Part shown: positions 55,943-64,000 of the stretch, piece after piece | Numbering within the stretch: position 1 is the stretch's first letter | How the letters are laid out: every line of letters begins with the position of its first letter | DNA from: Croceivirga sp. | GTDB taxonomy: Bacteria; Bacteroidota; Bacteroidia; Flavobacteriales; Flavobacteriaceae | Direction: 5' to 3' | Assembly: GCA_028284935.1 (NCBI GenBank) | Contig: JANQQQ010000028.1 | Location: 31,096 to 95,095 of the forward strand | DNA length: 64,000 nucleotides | Made by a program: the position numbers and the translations under genes | The notes under the pieces: model-generated | What the model was told of the DNA's origin: nothing | The model's database searches: none | The model's input: the letters and a program-made list of their open reading frames with translations, nothing else

Positions 55943-57055
55943 TTAAGGTTTCATAATTTTTTCCAATATCCCCATGACAACAGTTTCAGACGCTGGAGAA
56001 TCATAATTTGAAAGTACAACAACATTTAATCCGGTTGGCCCATGATAGCCCACGGTTGCACTAACACCTGGTGACGCACCTATAAAATCAAACACAGCCC
56101 TTTCCGTTTCCAGTTTTTCGTCTTCAAAATTGGATATTAAAAGGGATAAAGAAGTCGTATCAATAAATCTTTCATTAAAAATAGAATTAATGAATTCTGA
56201 CATATCCCCTATGGTTGAATAACCACCACCATCTGAAGCTCCCCTAACTGACATTATTTCACTAAATGTTACATTCTCTCCATTTTCAGTTTTTGTTAGG
56301 GGCTCAGCGAATGTGGAGTCCAACTCAGAAAAACTTGGAAACCCAGTGTCCTTCATGTTGAGGGGGGAAAAAATATTTTCTTCTACGAAGGAATAATAAT
56401 CCTGACCGGAAACTTGTTCAATTATTCGTCCCAGCAAAATAAATCCTTCATTACTATACTTATAATTGGTCCCGGGGTTGAATTCTAGAATTTTCTTTTC
56501 AATAAAATTAACGTAATCAGATATTTGGTACAGGTCAGTTTTTGATTTTTTGTACTCGGGGTCATCCCAATAATGACCGAAACCAGATTTATGGGAAAGT
56601 AGGTTTCTAATGGTAATATCATTGGCTCTTGGATCCGAAAAACTGAAGCTAAATGCATCAAGTTTGTCCTCATAATTCAATTTGCCATCATTTATCAATT
56701 GGATAGCAGCCAGAATGGTGAACAGTTTTCCAACTGAGGCAAGAGAGAACTTGGTGTTGAGATCATTTTTTATCGTACCACCACTATTGCTAAAACCGAC
56801 ACACTTTTTTATAACCCTTTTTGAATTCCTGTCGGAAAGAACAATACAACCTGAAAATTTTCCTTCTTTGGAAAGATGATCAATGAGGTCCTCTATTTCC
56901 TTTTTGAATATATTTTTCTCCTGTTGGGAATAAGTTGAATTCGATAAAAGTGATGCCAATAGTACTAAGACAGCTAGTTTAAAAGAAAATTTATCTACCA
57001 ATCCAAAGCTAAATTGATATGACATTCTTGGTAACTCTTTGTAACTGATTTTCAT
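55943..57055 (-). CDS. Exported serine hydrolase (class C beta-lactamase / DD-peptidase family)
   Basis: A 370-residue exported protein (KLAVLVLLASLLSNSTYSQ). It has the three motifs of penicillin-recognising hydrolases: SVGK (SxxK) near residue 105, YSN in YKYSNEG, and HGPTG at the place of KTG. Family members include beta-lactamases, D-amino-acid peptidases and esterases. The HxG third motif fits the esterase/peptidase side as well as class C. The start at the ATG 57055 replaces the track's TTG; another ATG (MSYQFSFGL) is possible. First gene of the three-gene group with the racemase-like protein and the hydrolase. Confidence 0.88.
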   Translation of the reverse strand: MKISYKELPRMSYQFSFGLVDKFSFKLAVLVLLASLLSNSTYSQQEKNIFKKEIEDLIDHLSKEGKFSGCIVLSDRNSKRVIKKCVGFSNSGGTIKNDLNTKFSLASVGKLFTILAAIQLINDGKLNYEDKLDAFSFSFSDPRANDITIRNLLSHKSGFGHYWDDPEYKKSKTDLYQISDYVNFIEKKILEFNPGTNYKYSNEGFILLGRIIEQVSGQDYYSFVEENIFSPLNMKDTGFPSFSELDSTFAEPLTKTENGENVTFSEIMSVRGASDGGGYSTIGDMSEFINSIFNERFIDTTSLSLLISNFEDEKLETERAVFDFIGASPGVSATVGYHGPTGLNVVVLSNYDSPASETVVMGILEKIMKP

Positions 57056-57292
57056 AAGTTCAATGATTGATATTGTTGCCAAATTAATTGGGTCAATTCC
57101 TAATAGGTATTTCAGAAATTGCTTTTTAAGTGTTCTTTTTCGATGATTTCAAATCCAGTCCTGATTTATTGGTTAACTGCCGTGAATAGACCGTACTTAA
57201 AAATCAAGCAATTTTTGAAAGGACTTTTATTTTAAAATCACTTTAAATTGAAAATTGCTTGATTCCTAACGCTTACCCTCATTAAAGGCATA

Positions 57293-58105
57293 ATGAACAA
57301 TAAAAAAACTACAGTCTTTTTGATACTTACGTTTTTGTGGTCTTGGACCTTATGGTTTAAAGGTTTAGATCATTTAATTGATGGTATTACCCAAGATTCC
57401 ATCGACAGTTTTTTGATATTTTTTTTTGCAGGTATTTATGGACCAACTATTAGTGCCATAGTAACCGCAATTATTTTTGATGGTTTCAAAGGGGTTTTGG
57501 ATTTACTTAAGAAAGTATTTATTTGGAAGGTCCCATTAAAAATATACTTGTTCATTATTCTTTTGCCTGCACTATTTGTTAGTATCGGAATTGTGCTCTA
57601 TTACCTATTTATCGGAGCTATTGGAAGCTTTGATGAGATGGGTTTTATAGCAATTCCCGCTGTGCTGTGGGCCGGGTTCTATGCAGGGCCTCTGGGGGAA
57701 GAATTGGGTTGGAGAGGCTTTTTGCTTGTCGAATTTCAAAAAGGATTTTCTAGTCTAAAAAGTGCAATTATTATTGGGATAATCTGGTTTGTTTGGCATA
57801 TACCTCTATTCTGGGCGCCATTCGGAACACTGGTTAGTGGAGAATCAATTACTTTTTTTCCTGTTCTCACCTATTTTTTAATGCTCATCTGCCTATCCAT
57901 CATAATTACTTGGTTGGTAATCAACTCAAAAGGCAGTGTTCTAGTTGCGCTCCTTTTTCATTTGTCCATAAATGCAGGAATAGTGCTGTTGTTTTTTCCC
58001 GAATTGAATATGGATTTCAAGAAGGTGCATTTATTGTCCGGAATAGGAATGCTAGTATTTACTTTAATGCTACTACTAAATAATAAATTAAAAAGAAATA
58101 CCTAA
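57293..58105 (+). CDS. CPBP-family intramembrane glutamic protease
   Basis: A 270-residue polytopic protein with motifs EELGWRGFLL (EExxxR), WFVWHIP (FxxxH) and HLSINAG (HxxxN). This is the second CPBP protein in 5 kb, but it is of a different subgroup (EELGWRG type) and not a recent duplicate. Function unknown. Directly after its stop codon, in the same frame, a TPR-like coding remnant continues. Confidence 0.88.
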   Translation: MNNKKTTVFLILTFLWSWTLWFKGLDHLIDGITQDSIDSFLIFFFAGIYGPTISAIVTAIIFDGFKGVLDLLKKVFIWKVPLKIYLFIILLPALFVSIGIVLYYLFIGAIGSFDEMGFIAIPAVLWAGFYAGPLGEELGWRGFLLVEFQKGFSSLKSAIIIGIIWFVWHIPLFWAPFGTLVSGESITFFPVLTYFLMLICLSIIITWLVINSKGSVLVALLFHLSINAGIVLLFFPELNMDFKKVHLLSGIGMLVFTLMLLLNNKLKRNT

Positions 58106-58219
58106 GAGTTTATCGGCACCATTAAAAATGCCATCAAAAATTATAAAAAATCACTGGAACTTAATCCTAAGAATACGAATGCCGTAAAGATGATAGAACG
58201 TATAAGCTTCAAAAAATAA
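58106..58219 (+). pseudogene. Stranded TPR-domain gene tail
   Basis: Immediately after the CPBP stop, the same frame reads GTIKNAIKNYKKSLELNPKN and on to ERISFKK before a stop at 58219. This is a typical single TPR unit as found at the C-terminus of TPR-tailed serine hydrolases and similar proteins. It has no start codon or promoter of its own. It is probably the surviving 3' end of a deleted gene. The following 206 bp up to the AraC gene show only a 22-codon ORF without support. Confidence 0.65.
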
Positions 58220-58425
58220 AGGCTTAACAATGAAAAAGGGGAAAGTTATCTTTTTTGGCAATCCTGTTAAGCCTAAAATCCAAGGCAAGTTGATTTAGAA
58301 TCGAATGCTAGGGGATTCCCATTATAAAAGTATTGGGCGAACAATTCCAATAAGAATAATGTTAAAATCTGTAACTATTGAAGTTTTTTAATGTCCTTAA
58401 TTAGTGAGGAAACTTTTTACAAACT

Positions 58426-59337
58426 ATGGATTACAGGCCAAGTCTTATCTTTATTGACAATGGTGAAATGCCGGAGTTTCCAGATTTCTTTTCAAACGAA
58501 GTGTATATCTCTAAAGGGAAGTCTCCAGAGTATCCAACGCCTGTTTCATACTCCTCTTCCTATACGTTGAAATGCGTTGTTAGTGGAAATGAAAAATATG
58601 AAGTTGATGGAGAAGTAAAAACCCTTGATAAAGGGACAATTCTGTTCATTGAGCCCAAGTCCAAAGTTCAATTCTTAACCGCAGAGGGACTTGCTACATC
58701 TATCTTTCTCGATGAAAAAATGTTGAAACAGGCCCACCATCAAATAATAATGGGGCCAAAAATACTTGATTATCCTTTCGATGAACCAAGAGATGGGAAT
58801 GTTCCATTTTACGCACTTAAAAGCTATCAGAACACCCATGAACTTAGGGCTATTGTTTCAAAGGTATTCAGTTATAAAGGCGAGGTGGACTTAAATTTCT
58901 ATTTAGAGTTATCTGAAAAGATCATCCTTGCGCAAAATGAGGAATTTCTTAAAAAGGATAGGCTCGGTTTCAAAAAAAAGACAACTAAATTTGAAATTTT
59001 TAAGCGACTCCTAATTGCCAAAGAATACCTCGAAGATAATTTAAGCTCCAATATTTCCTTGGATGAACTGGCTTTGGTTGCCTGTCTTTCAAAGTACCAT
59101 CTAATCAGAACCTTTAAATTGGTTTTTGGTAAATCTCCTGGTCAATATCATATTGATTTAAAAGTTAATCGCATTAACCACCTGCTTTCATCACAAACCA
59201 AAATTGAATCTCTAACTCAACTTGCCTTGGATTTTGGGTTCAATGAATATTCTGTCTTTTATAAACATTATACCAATAGATTCCATAAAAAACCAAGTAT
59301 CGGTTTGGGAAAGAAAAAAAAATTCTATTTTAACTAG
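58426..59337 (+). CDS. AraC-family transcriptional regulator
   Basis: A 303-residue soluble regulator. Residues 1-190 form an AraC-type sensor part with a cupin-like segment (YTLKCVVSGNEKYEVDGEVK, LDKGTILFIEPKSKVQF). The C-terminal double HTH has ISLDELALVACLSKYHLIRTFK and LTQLALDFGFNEYSVFYKHY. The extreme C-terminus is Lys-rich. It is not the membrane type found at 51109. Targets unknown. Confidence 0.92.
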   Translation: MDYRPSLIFIDNGEMPEFPDFFSNEVYISKGKSPEYPTPVSYSSSYTLKCVVSGNEKYEVDGEVKTLDKGTILFIEPKSKVQFLTAEGLATSIFLDEKMLKQAHHQIIMGPKILDYPFDEPRDGNVPFYALKSYQNTHELRAIVSKVFSYKGEVDLNFYLELSEKIILAQNEEFLKKDRLGFKKKTTKFEIFKRLLIAKEYLEDNLSSNISLDELALVACLSKYHLIRTFKLVFGKSPGQYHIDLKVNRINHLLSSQTKIESLTQLALDFGFNEYSVFYKHYTNRFHKKPSIGLGKKKKFYFN

Positions 59338-59759
59338 TATTTGGCCATATTTTTTCAAATTCCCTTCACACTTCCAAATACCAGATTTGATACCAAATTA
59401 GGAGCTCAAAAATGATATGAAGACTTTCAACAAATAGTAAATTCGGTATTCTTTTTTGGACATATTTTTGCCGGCTAGGAGGGAACAACTACTTTTTATC
59501 CTTACCCTATCCTTACTCTTTGTACTAAAACACTCAAGAATATTCTAAACCAAATGGTCTTCTTCTATCTTAATTCATAGCGCTTTAGCCTGAGACTGTG
59601 AATTCCTTAATTGATGAAGGAAGCAATCGAGGTGTATTCTCCATATAAATTTTAAAAAGAGCAATTTTTGAAATCTTCATTGATCCATTGATGGCTATAA
59701 TCACCTTTGGGTATCTCTTGTTTTTTTGAAAAAACAAGGCAATAGAATCTAAATAGACT
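59338..59759. other. Intergenic stretch upstream of the DUF4249 gene
   Basis: About 420 bp without a credible ORF. It contains a TAnnTTTG box (TATTTTTG, 59463-59470) and, near the DUF4249 start, a perfect inverted repeat. No trace of a TonB-receptor gene, the usual neighbour of DUF4249, was recognised. Confidence 0.5.
59717..59738 (+). repeat. Perfect 10-bp inverted repeat before the DUF4249 gene
   Basis: CTTGTTTTTT-TG-AAAAAACAAG, arms 59717-59726 and 59729-59738, ends 21 bp before the ATG. It could be an mRNA hairpin near the ribosome-binding region or a protein-binding site. Confidence 0.55.
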
Positions 59760-60995
59760 ATGAAAAACGTTGTATTTTTTATTATGACTGTCCTTATTAG
59801 TGGCTGTGTGGAAGAATTTCAATATGATGGTGCAACCAACTTATTGGATTCCAATCAAAATATTCTGGTTGTTGAGGCCAATTTGACCAACGAAATAAGT
59901 TCGCAACAAATCCGCTTGAGTAAGGTTGTGGATTTTGGTAACGATTCCATAGCCCTACCCCAAAGCAATGCATTGGTAAGAGTTATTGATCAGAATGAAA
60001 ATGTATATGAATTTAAGGAGAAAGAAAACGGTATTTATGCGTCATCTTCAACATTCTCTATTAAGGAAAACAATGCTTATCGATTGGAAATTCAAACACC
60101 TAATGGAGATGTATTTGTTTCCTCCCAGGAAAGACTTCCAGAAGGAGAAAGCAAAATTGGAAATATGGTTGCGGAACGGGAAATCTTAAAAAACGGGATG
60201 GATGGAGTAACCATTTATTTGGAGAATGGAAGCGCAAATACAAACAATCTCCCCTATAGGTATGAATTTGAGGAAACCTATAAGATCGTTGCACCGTATT
60301 GGACATCGGTAGATTTTCAACTTACCGATTATGACCCTTGTTTTCTGCCTATTGAGTATAATTTAGATGTTGTTCCGAGAACTGAGGAGCAACAGGTTTG
60401 TTTCAATACGCTTCATTCAAAGGGTGTACTCCAATTGACCAACACTTCAAGTAAAGCAGCTATAAGGTCTATTGAGAAATCGGATTTTATTATTTCAAAC
60501 CGCTATAGCATACTTGTTAAACAACTTTTGGATACCCAGGGAGCAAGAGACTTCTATAGGCAATTAAGCGCGTTTAATTCCAATGATTTTGTTTTTTCAC
60601 AAATCCAGGTTGGGGAATTACCTACCAACATCACAGTAATTGCTGGCGAGACGGGAGTCATTGGTTATTTCTCTGTTTCCAATCTAGATAAAAAACGCAT
60701 TTTTTTTGATTTTGGAGACATTTTTCCAAATGAATCTAAGCCCGATTTCGTAAAAAATTGTCAAATTTTTTCCGCTCCTCTGGAACCTTTTGCGTTTTGC
60801 GTGAATGGTATCGCGCCATATTTTTGTGAAGAACCCATTTTGGAACAAGTGGATGATAATTTAGTTTCTTATTATGATCAAAACCCAGAAGAAGGTGCAA
60901 ACGACTGTGAAGGTCCTTTTTTGATGGTTGATCGGGTTTGTGGGGATTGTACGGTTTTAGGAAGTAATATTAAACCCGATTTTTGGGTGGATTAG
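59760..60995 (+). CDS. DUF4249 lipoprotein
   Basis: A 411-residue lipoprotein (VVFFIMTVLISGCVEE). The N-terminal DUF4249 beta-sandwich has the landmarks ILVVEANLTNE, VRVIDQNENVYEF, and YRLEIQTPNGDVF. Several Cys pairs occur in the second half (DYDPCFLP, PYFCEE, RVCGDCTVLG), probably disulphides. DUF4249 genes normally sit next to a TonB-dependent receptor and act as its surface partner. Here no receptor is adjacent, so it is an orphan. Confidence 0.87.
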   Translation: MKNVVFFIMTVLISGCVEEFQYDGATNLLDSNQNILVVEANLTNEISSQQIRLSKVVDFGNDSIALPQSNALVRVIDQNENVYEFKEKENGIYASSSTFSIKENNAYRLEIQTPNGDVFVSSQERLPEGESKIGNMVAEREILKNGMDGVTIYLENGSANTNNLPYRYEFEETYKIVAPYWTSVDFQLTDYDPCFLPIEYNLDVVPRTEEQQVCFNTLHSKGVLQLTNTSSKAAIRSIEKSDFIISNRYSILVKQLLDTQGARDFYRQLSAFNSNDFVFSQIQVGELPTNITVIAGETGVIGYFSVSNLDKKRIFFDFGDIFPNESKPDFVKNCQIFSAPLEPFAFCVNGIAPYFCEEPILEQVDDNLVSYYDQNPEEGANDCEGPFLMVDRVCGDCTVLGSNIKPDFWVD

Positions 60996-61083
60996 ACAAG
61001 AAATACCGGTAGTATATTGATGTGTAGCTCACTGAGAAGGGACTATCCTTTTGTTAAGAGATGATCTAGTTCATATAAGGCAT

Positions 61084-61113
61084 AAAGGCACCTAATCTAC
61101 ATTAGGTGCCTTT
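61084..61113. terminator. Bidirectional terminator between DUF4249 and the SusCD locus
   Basis: A perfect 13-bp stem AAAGGCACCTAAT / ATTAGGTGCCTTT with a 4-nt loop lies between convergent genes. The T runs are short, but the stem is strong. Confidence 0.8.
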
Positions 61114-61148
61114 ATATATATTTTAAAATAAGTATTATACTTTGAATC

Positions 61149-62111
61149 TTACTGCTTGGTGAACAAATACGTGGTCTGCACCGGCGGGCCACAATCTGAT
61201 TGCGCATCATCGGTAAACGTAACCAAGAAACTACTGTCATCGTTGATATCATAGGTTTCCTGGACATCAGGCTGGGTGAAATAATCGGTTCCATCCGAAC
61301 AATTGCACGAGTTATTCTGATTGGGAACCGAAATACTACCACAGATCAATTCAAAGCTAAATGCCGCAAACGTACCCGAACAGAAAAACGGGTAGAACTC
61401 GGTCTGAAAGGTCCTTGTCACCGATGTTGTCCCTACGGCAAGTTCCACAACCGATCCACTTGAAAAAGTATTACTGACCCCATCGGAAAATGGCGTGGTC
61501 TGCTCAATTAGATAATCACCAACAAATGCAGTTGCCTCAACTGGGCATGACACCGTGGGGAAATAAATGAACGGGGAACTGTAAAAGGATCCCCCCAAGT
61601 TATTGGCATTGGAGTTGGTGGAGGAGAACGTCCTTCCGTCGTTCAACACGAGCTCAAAACGGATGGGGAAGAAATCCCCACCGAACAGATCGGCCTCGCT
61701 GACCCCGGTAAAGGAGAGCAACTCACCAAAAGATACAGAAAATGAAGTCCTTGGCAGGCCAAAGGGCCCCTCGGTAAAGTCCGCACTGGACAGGGTGGCA
61801 AACAATGCCTCGGCCACATCGAAATCAGGTTCGCCCACTTCCACCGTATTGTCACTAAAGGCAATATAAATGTTGATGTTGTCCACCAATGTTCCCCCTT
61901 CTATATCCTGAACTTCAAATTCAGCGGAGAACTCTGCATCCGCATCCCCAATGGGGAGCTCGTTGGAAATCAGGTTCACGGTCCTCAAAGCGGCACCCCT
62001 GGTGATACCATCCGTTACCGTATCCACCGGCAAATCGGACTCTTCACAGCTTGCCAGGGCAAGTGTCCCTGCTACCGCAAACAATATGTATTTATTAAAA
62101 TAGTTCTTCAT
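61149..62111 (-). CDS. Lipoprotein of a SusC/SusD locus, unknown function
   Basis: A 320-residue lipoprotein (ILFAVAGTLALASCEES) starting 13 bp after susD, so it is the third gene of the SusC-SusD operon. Beta-rich, acidic, with late Cys residues (VSCPVEA, CSGTF, NNSCNCSDG). No catalytic motif is visible. Third lipoproteins in such loci are usually surface glycan- or peptide-binding proteins; that role is inferred from position only. Confidence 0.8.
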   Translation of the reverse strand: MKNYFNKYILFAVAGTLALASCEESDLPVDTVTDGITRGAALRTVNLISNELPIGDADAEFSAEFEVQDIEGGTLVDNINIYIAFSDNTVEVGEPDFDVAEALFATLSSADFTEGPFGLPRTSFSVSFGELLSFTGVSEADLFGGDFFPIRFELVLNDGRTFSSTNSNANNLGGSFYSSPFIYFPTVSCPVEATAFVGDYLIEQTTPFSDGVSNTFSSGSVVELAVGTTSVTRTFQTEFYPFFCSGTFAAFSFELICGSISVPNQNNSCNCSDGTDYFTQPDVQETYDINDDSSFLVTFTDDAQSDCGPPVQTTYLFTKQ

Positions 62112-62124
62112 CTTTTAGATTTTA

Positions 62125-63819
62125 TTAGTTAGCAGGTGGGAATGCAGGGCTTGCTGGGTTGGTATCCCAGAAGACCTGATTGGTCAAGTCGGATCTTTGC
62201 GTCAGGTTGGGGTTGTTGATCACCTCGTCCTGGGGATAAAGGAACGTCCTTGGGAACGGTCCCGGGTTCTCCTGCCAGTTGGGCAGTACCGTTGTTGGGT
62301 ATCCTGTCAACCGGTAATAGTTATAGGCCTCGGTCCCCCCACCGAACAGGGTGGTAAAGTACTGTTCCGCAAAAAGGTTCTCCTGGTCATCCCCTGTTGC
62401 TGCGTTGAAATCGGCCACGATGCCATCAATGTAATCCGTGACATCGGTTGCGGATGGCTCAAAGGAAGTGTCCCTACTGCCATCAAGGGCGCCAAAGGAC
62501 TGTACCTTCGCTATCGACTTTTCCAGACCGGACCTTAGGAAGGTGGCCCTATCGGCTGCGCTCGTTGCCATAATACCCCTCCAGAAATCAACGTAAGAAG
62601 AAAGGAAGATGGGCTCTATACCGGCACCTCCTCCACCAAGGCTCAGCCCTACGTTGGCAAAACGGTCGTCATCAAATAGGCCTCCGGTCGGGTAGACACC
62701 CACGGCCGTCCTGAAGAAGTTGTCCGGTGGGGCACCTTCTGCATTTCCATGGGACCTTCCCCAGTACCCGTTCTCTACACTGCAGTAGGTGAAACCACCA
62801 TTAAGGTAGTGTGGGGGCGGGATGGCCAAGGAACAGGACAGGGTCTCCCCATTAGGTGGGGCATCCGCACCAGGGGTGGTCTCGTTCTGGCGGTAGAAAT
62901 AGTACCGTATCCTCGGGTCATTGTTGTCCAACATCAGCTCCATCAACCAGTTGGACTGGTAGATGTTGGCTCCTGATGGCGTATAGTCATTGGCATAGTC
63001 CGGATGTCTATCGTCCGGTTGCAGCTCACTGGTCCCATAGGCAAACTGGAAATCGTCTTCCGCGTCCTGGATGTAGTTGCCGCCGTTGATAATGGCATTG
63101 AAAGCAGCGGTGTCCCCCGTAAGCACATAGGAACGCAAACGGATGGTATTAATTAGTCTGATCCATTTTGAAGTATCACCATTATAGAACAGATCAAGGG
63201 CTCCTTGAGGATTTGGATTTCCGGATAACAAAGCTTCCGCTTCATCTAAGATTGCAAAAGCTCCGTTATAAATGGTTTGTCCATCATCTAAGATTGGAGC
63301 TGGAAACTCAATCGCATTGGCTGCTTGGGTAAGTGCAGCTTCTCCAATGTAATCCGCCAATAGGAACAGCATATGTGCCTGCATGACCTTGGAAATACCA
63401 ATATGGAAGGAATAATCAATGTCACCATTTTCATTGATGGTTTCCAAGTTCTGCAGGTTGGTCAGCATCCCGATGGCAATACTTGGATCTACCGGATCGT
63501 TGACATCACTTACGTCACTACTATAGTACCTTCCCCAAATTTGGTTAAAGGTATCACCAGGATAATTGTTGAAATAATCCAAACCGTTCATATAGTCGAT
63601 ACGCGTCAATTCCGCTCCCAGATCACTGATATCGTCCATATTGGACGCATAGGCCAGTTGGACCGAGTTCAAGAGCAGGTTGGGATCTGCCGCATCGGGG
63701 GAAAGGTCGTTGGGACTTACCGTCAAGTCCAGTTCCGTGGTCTCGCAACTTGTGAACACCACAAGACCCATGACCACTAACGTAAAATATCTATAAATTT
63801 TTCTCATTGTTCTGTTCAT
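62125..63819 (-). CDS. SusD/RagB-family nutrient-binding outer-membrane lipoprotein
   Basis: A 564-residue surface lipoprotein (YRYFTLVVMGLVVFTSCET), the lid of a SusC-SusD uptake complex. It belongs to the SusD-like group with DPNLLLNSVQLAYASNMDD near the N-terminus and the TPR-like core (KVMQAHMLFLLADYIGEA, NTIRLRSYVLTGD). Start: ATG 63819 or 63807; the track's 63825 is TTG. The first third of the gene is much poorer in GC than the rest. Substrate unknown. Downstream of the SusC gene by 12 bp. Confidence 0.92.
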   Translation of the reverse strand: MNRTMRKIYRYFTLVVMGLVVFTSCETTELDLTVSPNDLSPDAADPNLLLNSVQLAYASNMDDISDLGAELTRIDYMNGLDYFNNYPGDTFNQIWGRYYSSDVSDVNDPVDPSIAIGMLTNLQNLETINENGDIDYSFHIGISKVMQAHMLFLLADYIGEAALTQAANAIEFPAPILDDGQTIYNGAFAILDEAEALLSGNPNPQGALDLFYNGDTSKWIRLINTIRLRSYVLTGDTAAFNAIINGGNYIQDAEDDFQFAYGTSELQPDDRHPDYANDYTPSGANIYQSNWLMELMLDNNDPRIRYYFYRQNETTPGADAPPNGETLSCSLAIPPPHYLNGGFTYCSVENGYWGRSHGNAEGAPPDNFFRTAVGVYPTGGLFDDDRFANVGLSLGGGGAGIEPIFLSSYVDFWRGIMATSAADRATFLRSGLEKSIAKVQSFGALDGSRDTSFEPSATDVTDYIDGIVADFNAATGDDQENLFAEQYFTTLFGGGTEAYNYYRLTGYPTTVLPNWQENPGPFPRTFLYPQDEVINNPNLTQRSDLTNQVFWDTNPASPAFPPAN

Positions 63820-63831
63820 TAACAATTTTTA

Positions 63832-64000
63832 TTAAAAAGTGGCTCTTAGGGTCACACCGTACCTTCTACTGGAAGGACCGTTCAAGAAGTCAAAGCCCCT
63901 TGAGTTACCAACACCGGCACCCTGTACGTTGGGATCGAAGTTGGCACCATCAGGGGTGTTATAGGCATCGAACCAAAGGTTGAACCCCTGTGCGGTGATG
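63832..64000 (-). CDS. SusC/RagA-family TonB-dependent receptor, C-terminal 55 codons (partial)
   Basis: The reverse strand gives ...QGFNLWFDAYNTPDGANFDP and ends SRRYGVTLRATF before the stop at 63832. The last barrel strand with terminal Phe and the FNLWFDAYNTPDG-type segment are typical of SusC C-termini. It pairs with the SusD gene downstream. The rest lies beyond the right edge. Confidence 0.88.
   Translation of the reverse strand, partial: ITAQGFNLWFDAYNTPDGANFDPNVQGAGVGNSRGFDFLNGPSSRRYGVTLRATF

Noticed and set aside
58230-58298. 22-codon ORF after the TPR remnant
   Set aside because: Too short, no motif, no promoter.

Overview
The window is chromosomal DNA from a member of the Bacteroidota, almost certainly a marine-type flavobacterium (Flavobacteriaceae). 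Evidence for this is the complete type IX secretion/gliding set gldK-gldL-gldM-gldN, a SusC/SusD pair, many short lipoproteins, promoters of the Bacteroidota type (TTTG, about 17-21 nt, TAnnTTTG) instead of sigma-70 boxes, little use of Shine-Dalgarno sequences, and several families known mainly from this phylum (HYC_CC_PP, DUF4249, DUF983, MG2-type surface proteins). Genus assignment from sequence alone would be a guess. I see no tRNA or rRNA gene, CRISPR array, insertion sequence or prophage.

Layout. 1-4.4 kb: the 5' end of surE (off the left edge), a Prc-type periplasmic protease, threonylcarbamoyl-AMP synthase and a membrane-anchored DNA/RNA non-specific nuclease. 4.4-11.5 kb: cell-shape operon on the minus strand, purH-mreB-mreC-mreD-mrdA-rodA. 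11.6-14.5 kb: a free methionine sulfoxide reductase-like GAF protein and a large secreted MG2-type protein. 14.6-18.4 kb: a plus-strand four-gene metal-handling module (HYC_CC_PP protein, TonB-dependent receptor, secreted HMA protein, HMA-MauE-like membrane protein). 18.5-25.2 kb: groES-groEL, then the minus-strand operon miaB - sigma-54 activator - lptE - TPR-like protein - secG. 25.3-29.6 kb: an exported Gfo/Idh/MocA oxidoreductase with a SUMF1-type protein, and divergently an LVIVD lipoprotein followed by a lipoprotein ending in a Kunitz domain. 29.7-38.2 kb: topA, a degenerate arginase-fold protein and gldKLMN. 38.3-43 kb: a repeat element, a flavin oxidoreductase, DUF983, an ABC-F ATPase and an LRR protein. 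43-49 kb: a complete RND efflux operon and a CPXCG protein. 49.2-59.3 kb: accessory DNA with a sugar porter, two AraC regulators, two CPBP intramembrane proteases, a frameshifted lipoprotein gene, a three-gene group of exported hydrolase, racemase-like and beta-lactamase-like proteins, and a stranded TPR gene tail. 59.7-64 kb: an orphan DUF4249 lipoprotein and a SusC/SusD utilisation locus running off the right edge.

How they work together. Much of the window is envelope biology: peptidoglycan elongation (MreBCD, PBP2, RodA), envelope transport (LptE, SecG), protein folding (GroESL), type IX export (GldKLMN), drug efflux (RND-MFP-TolC) and nutrient uptake (SusCD, TonB receptor). The most interesting parts are the Kunitz-domain lipoprotein, the arginase-fold protein missing metal ligands next to gldK, the HYC_CC_PP/TonB/HMA metal module, the exported alanine-racemase homologue with altered active-site positions, the lipoprotein gene split by one base in a homopolymer, and the composition mosaic inside susD.
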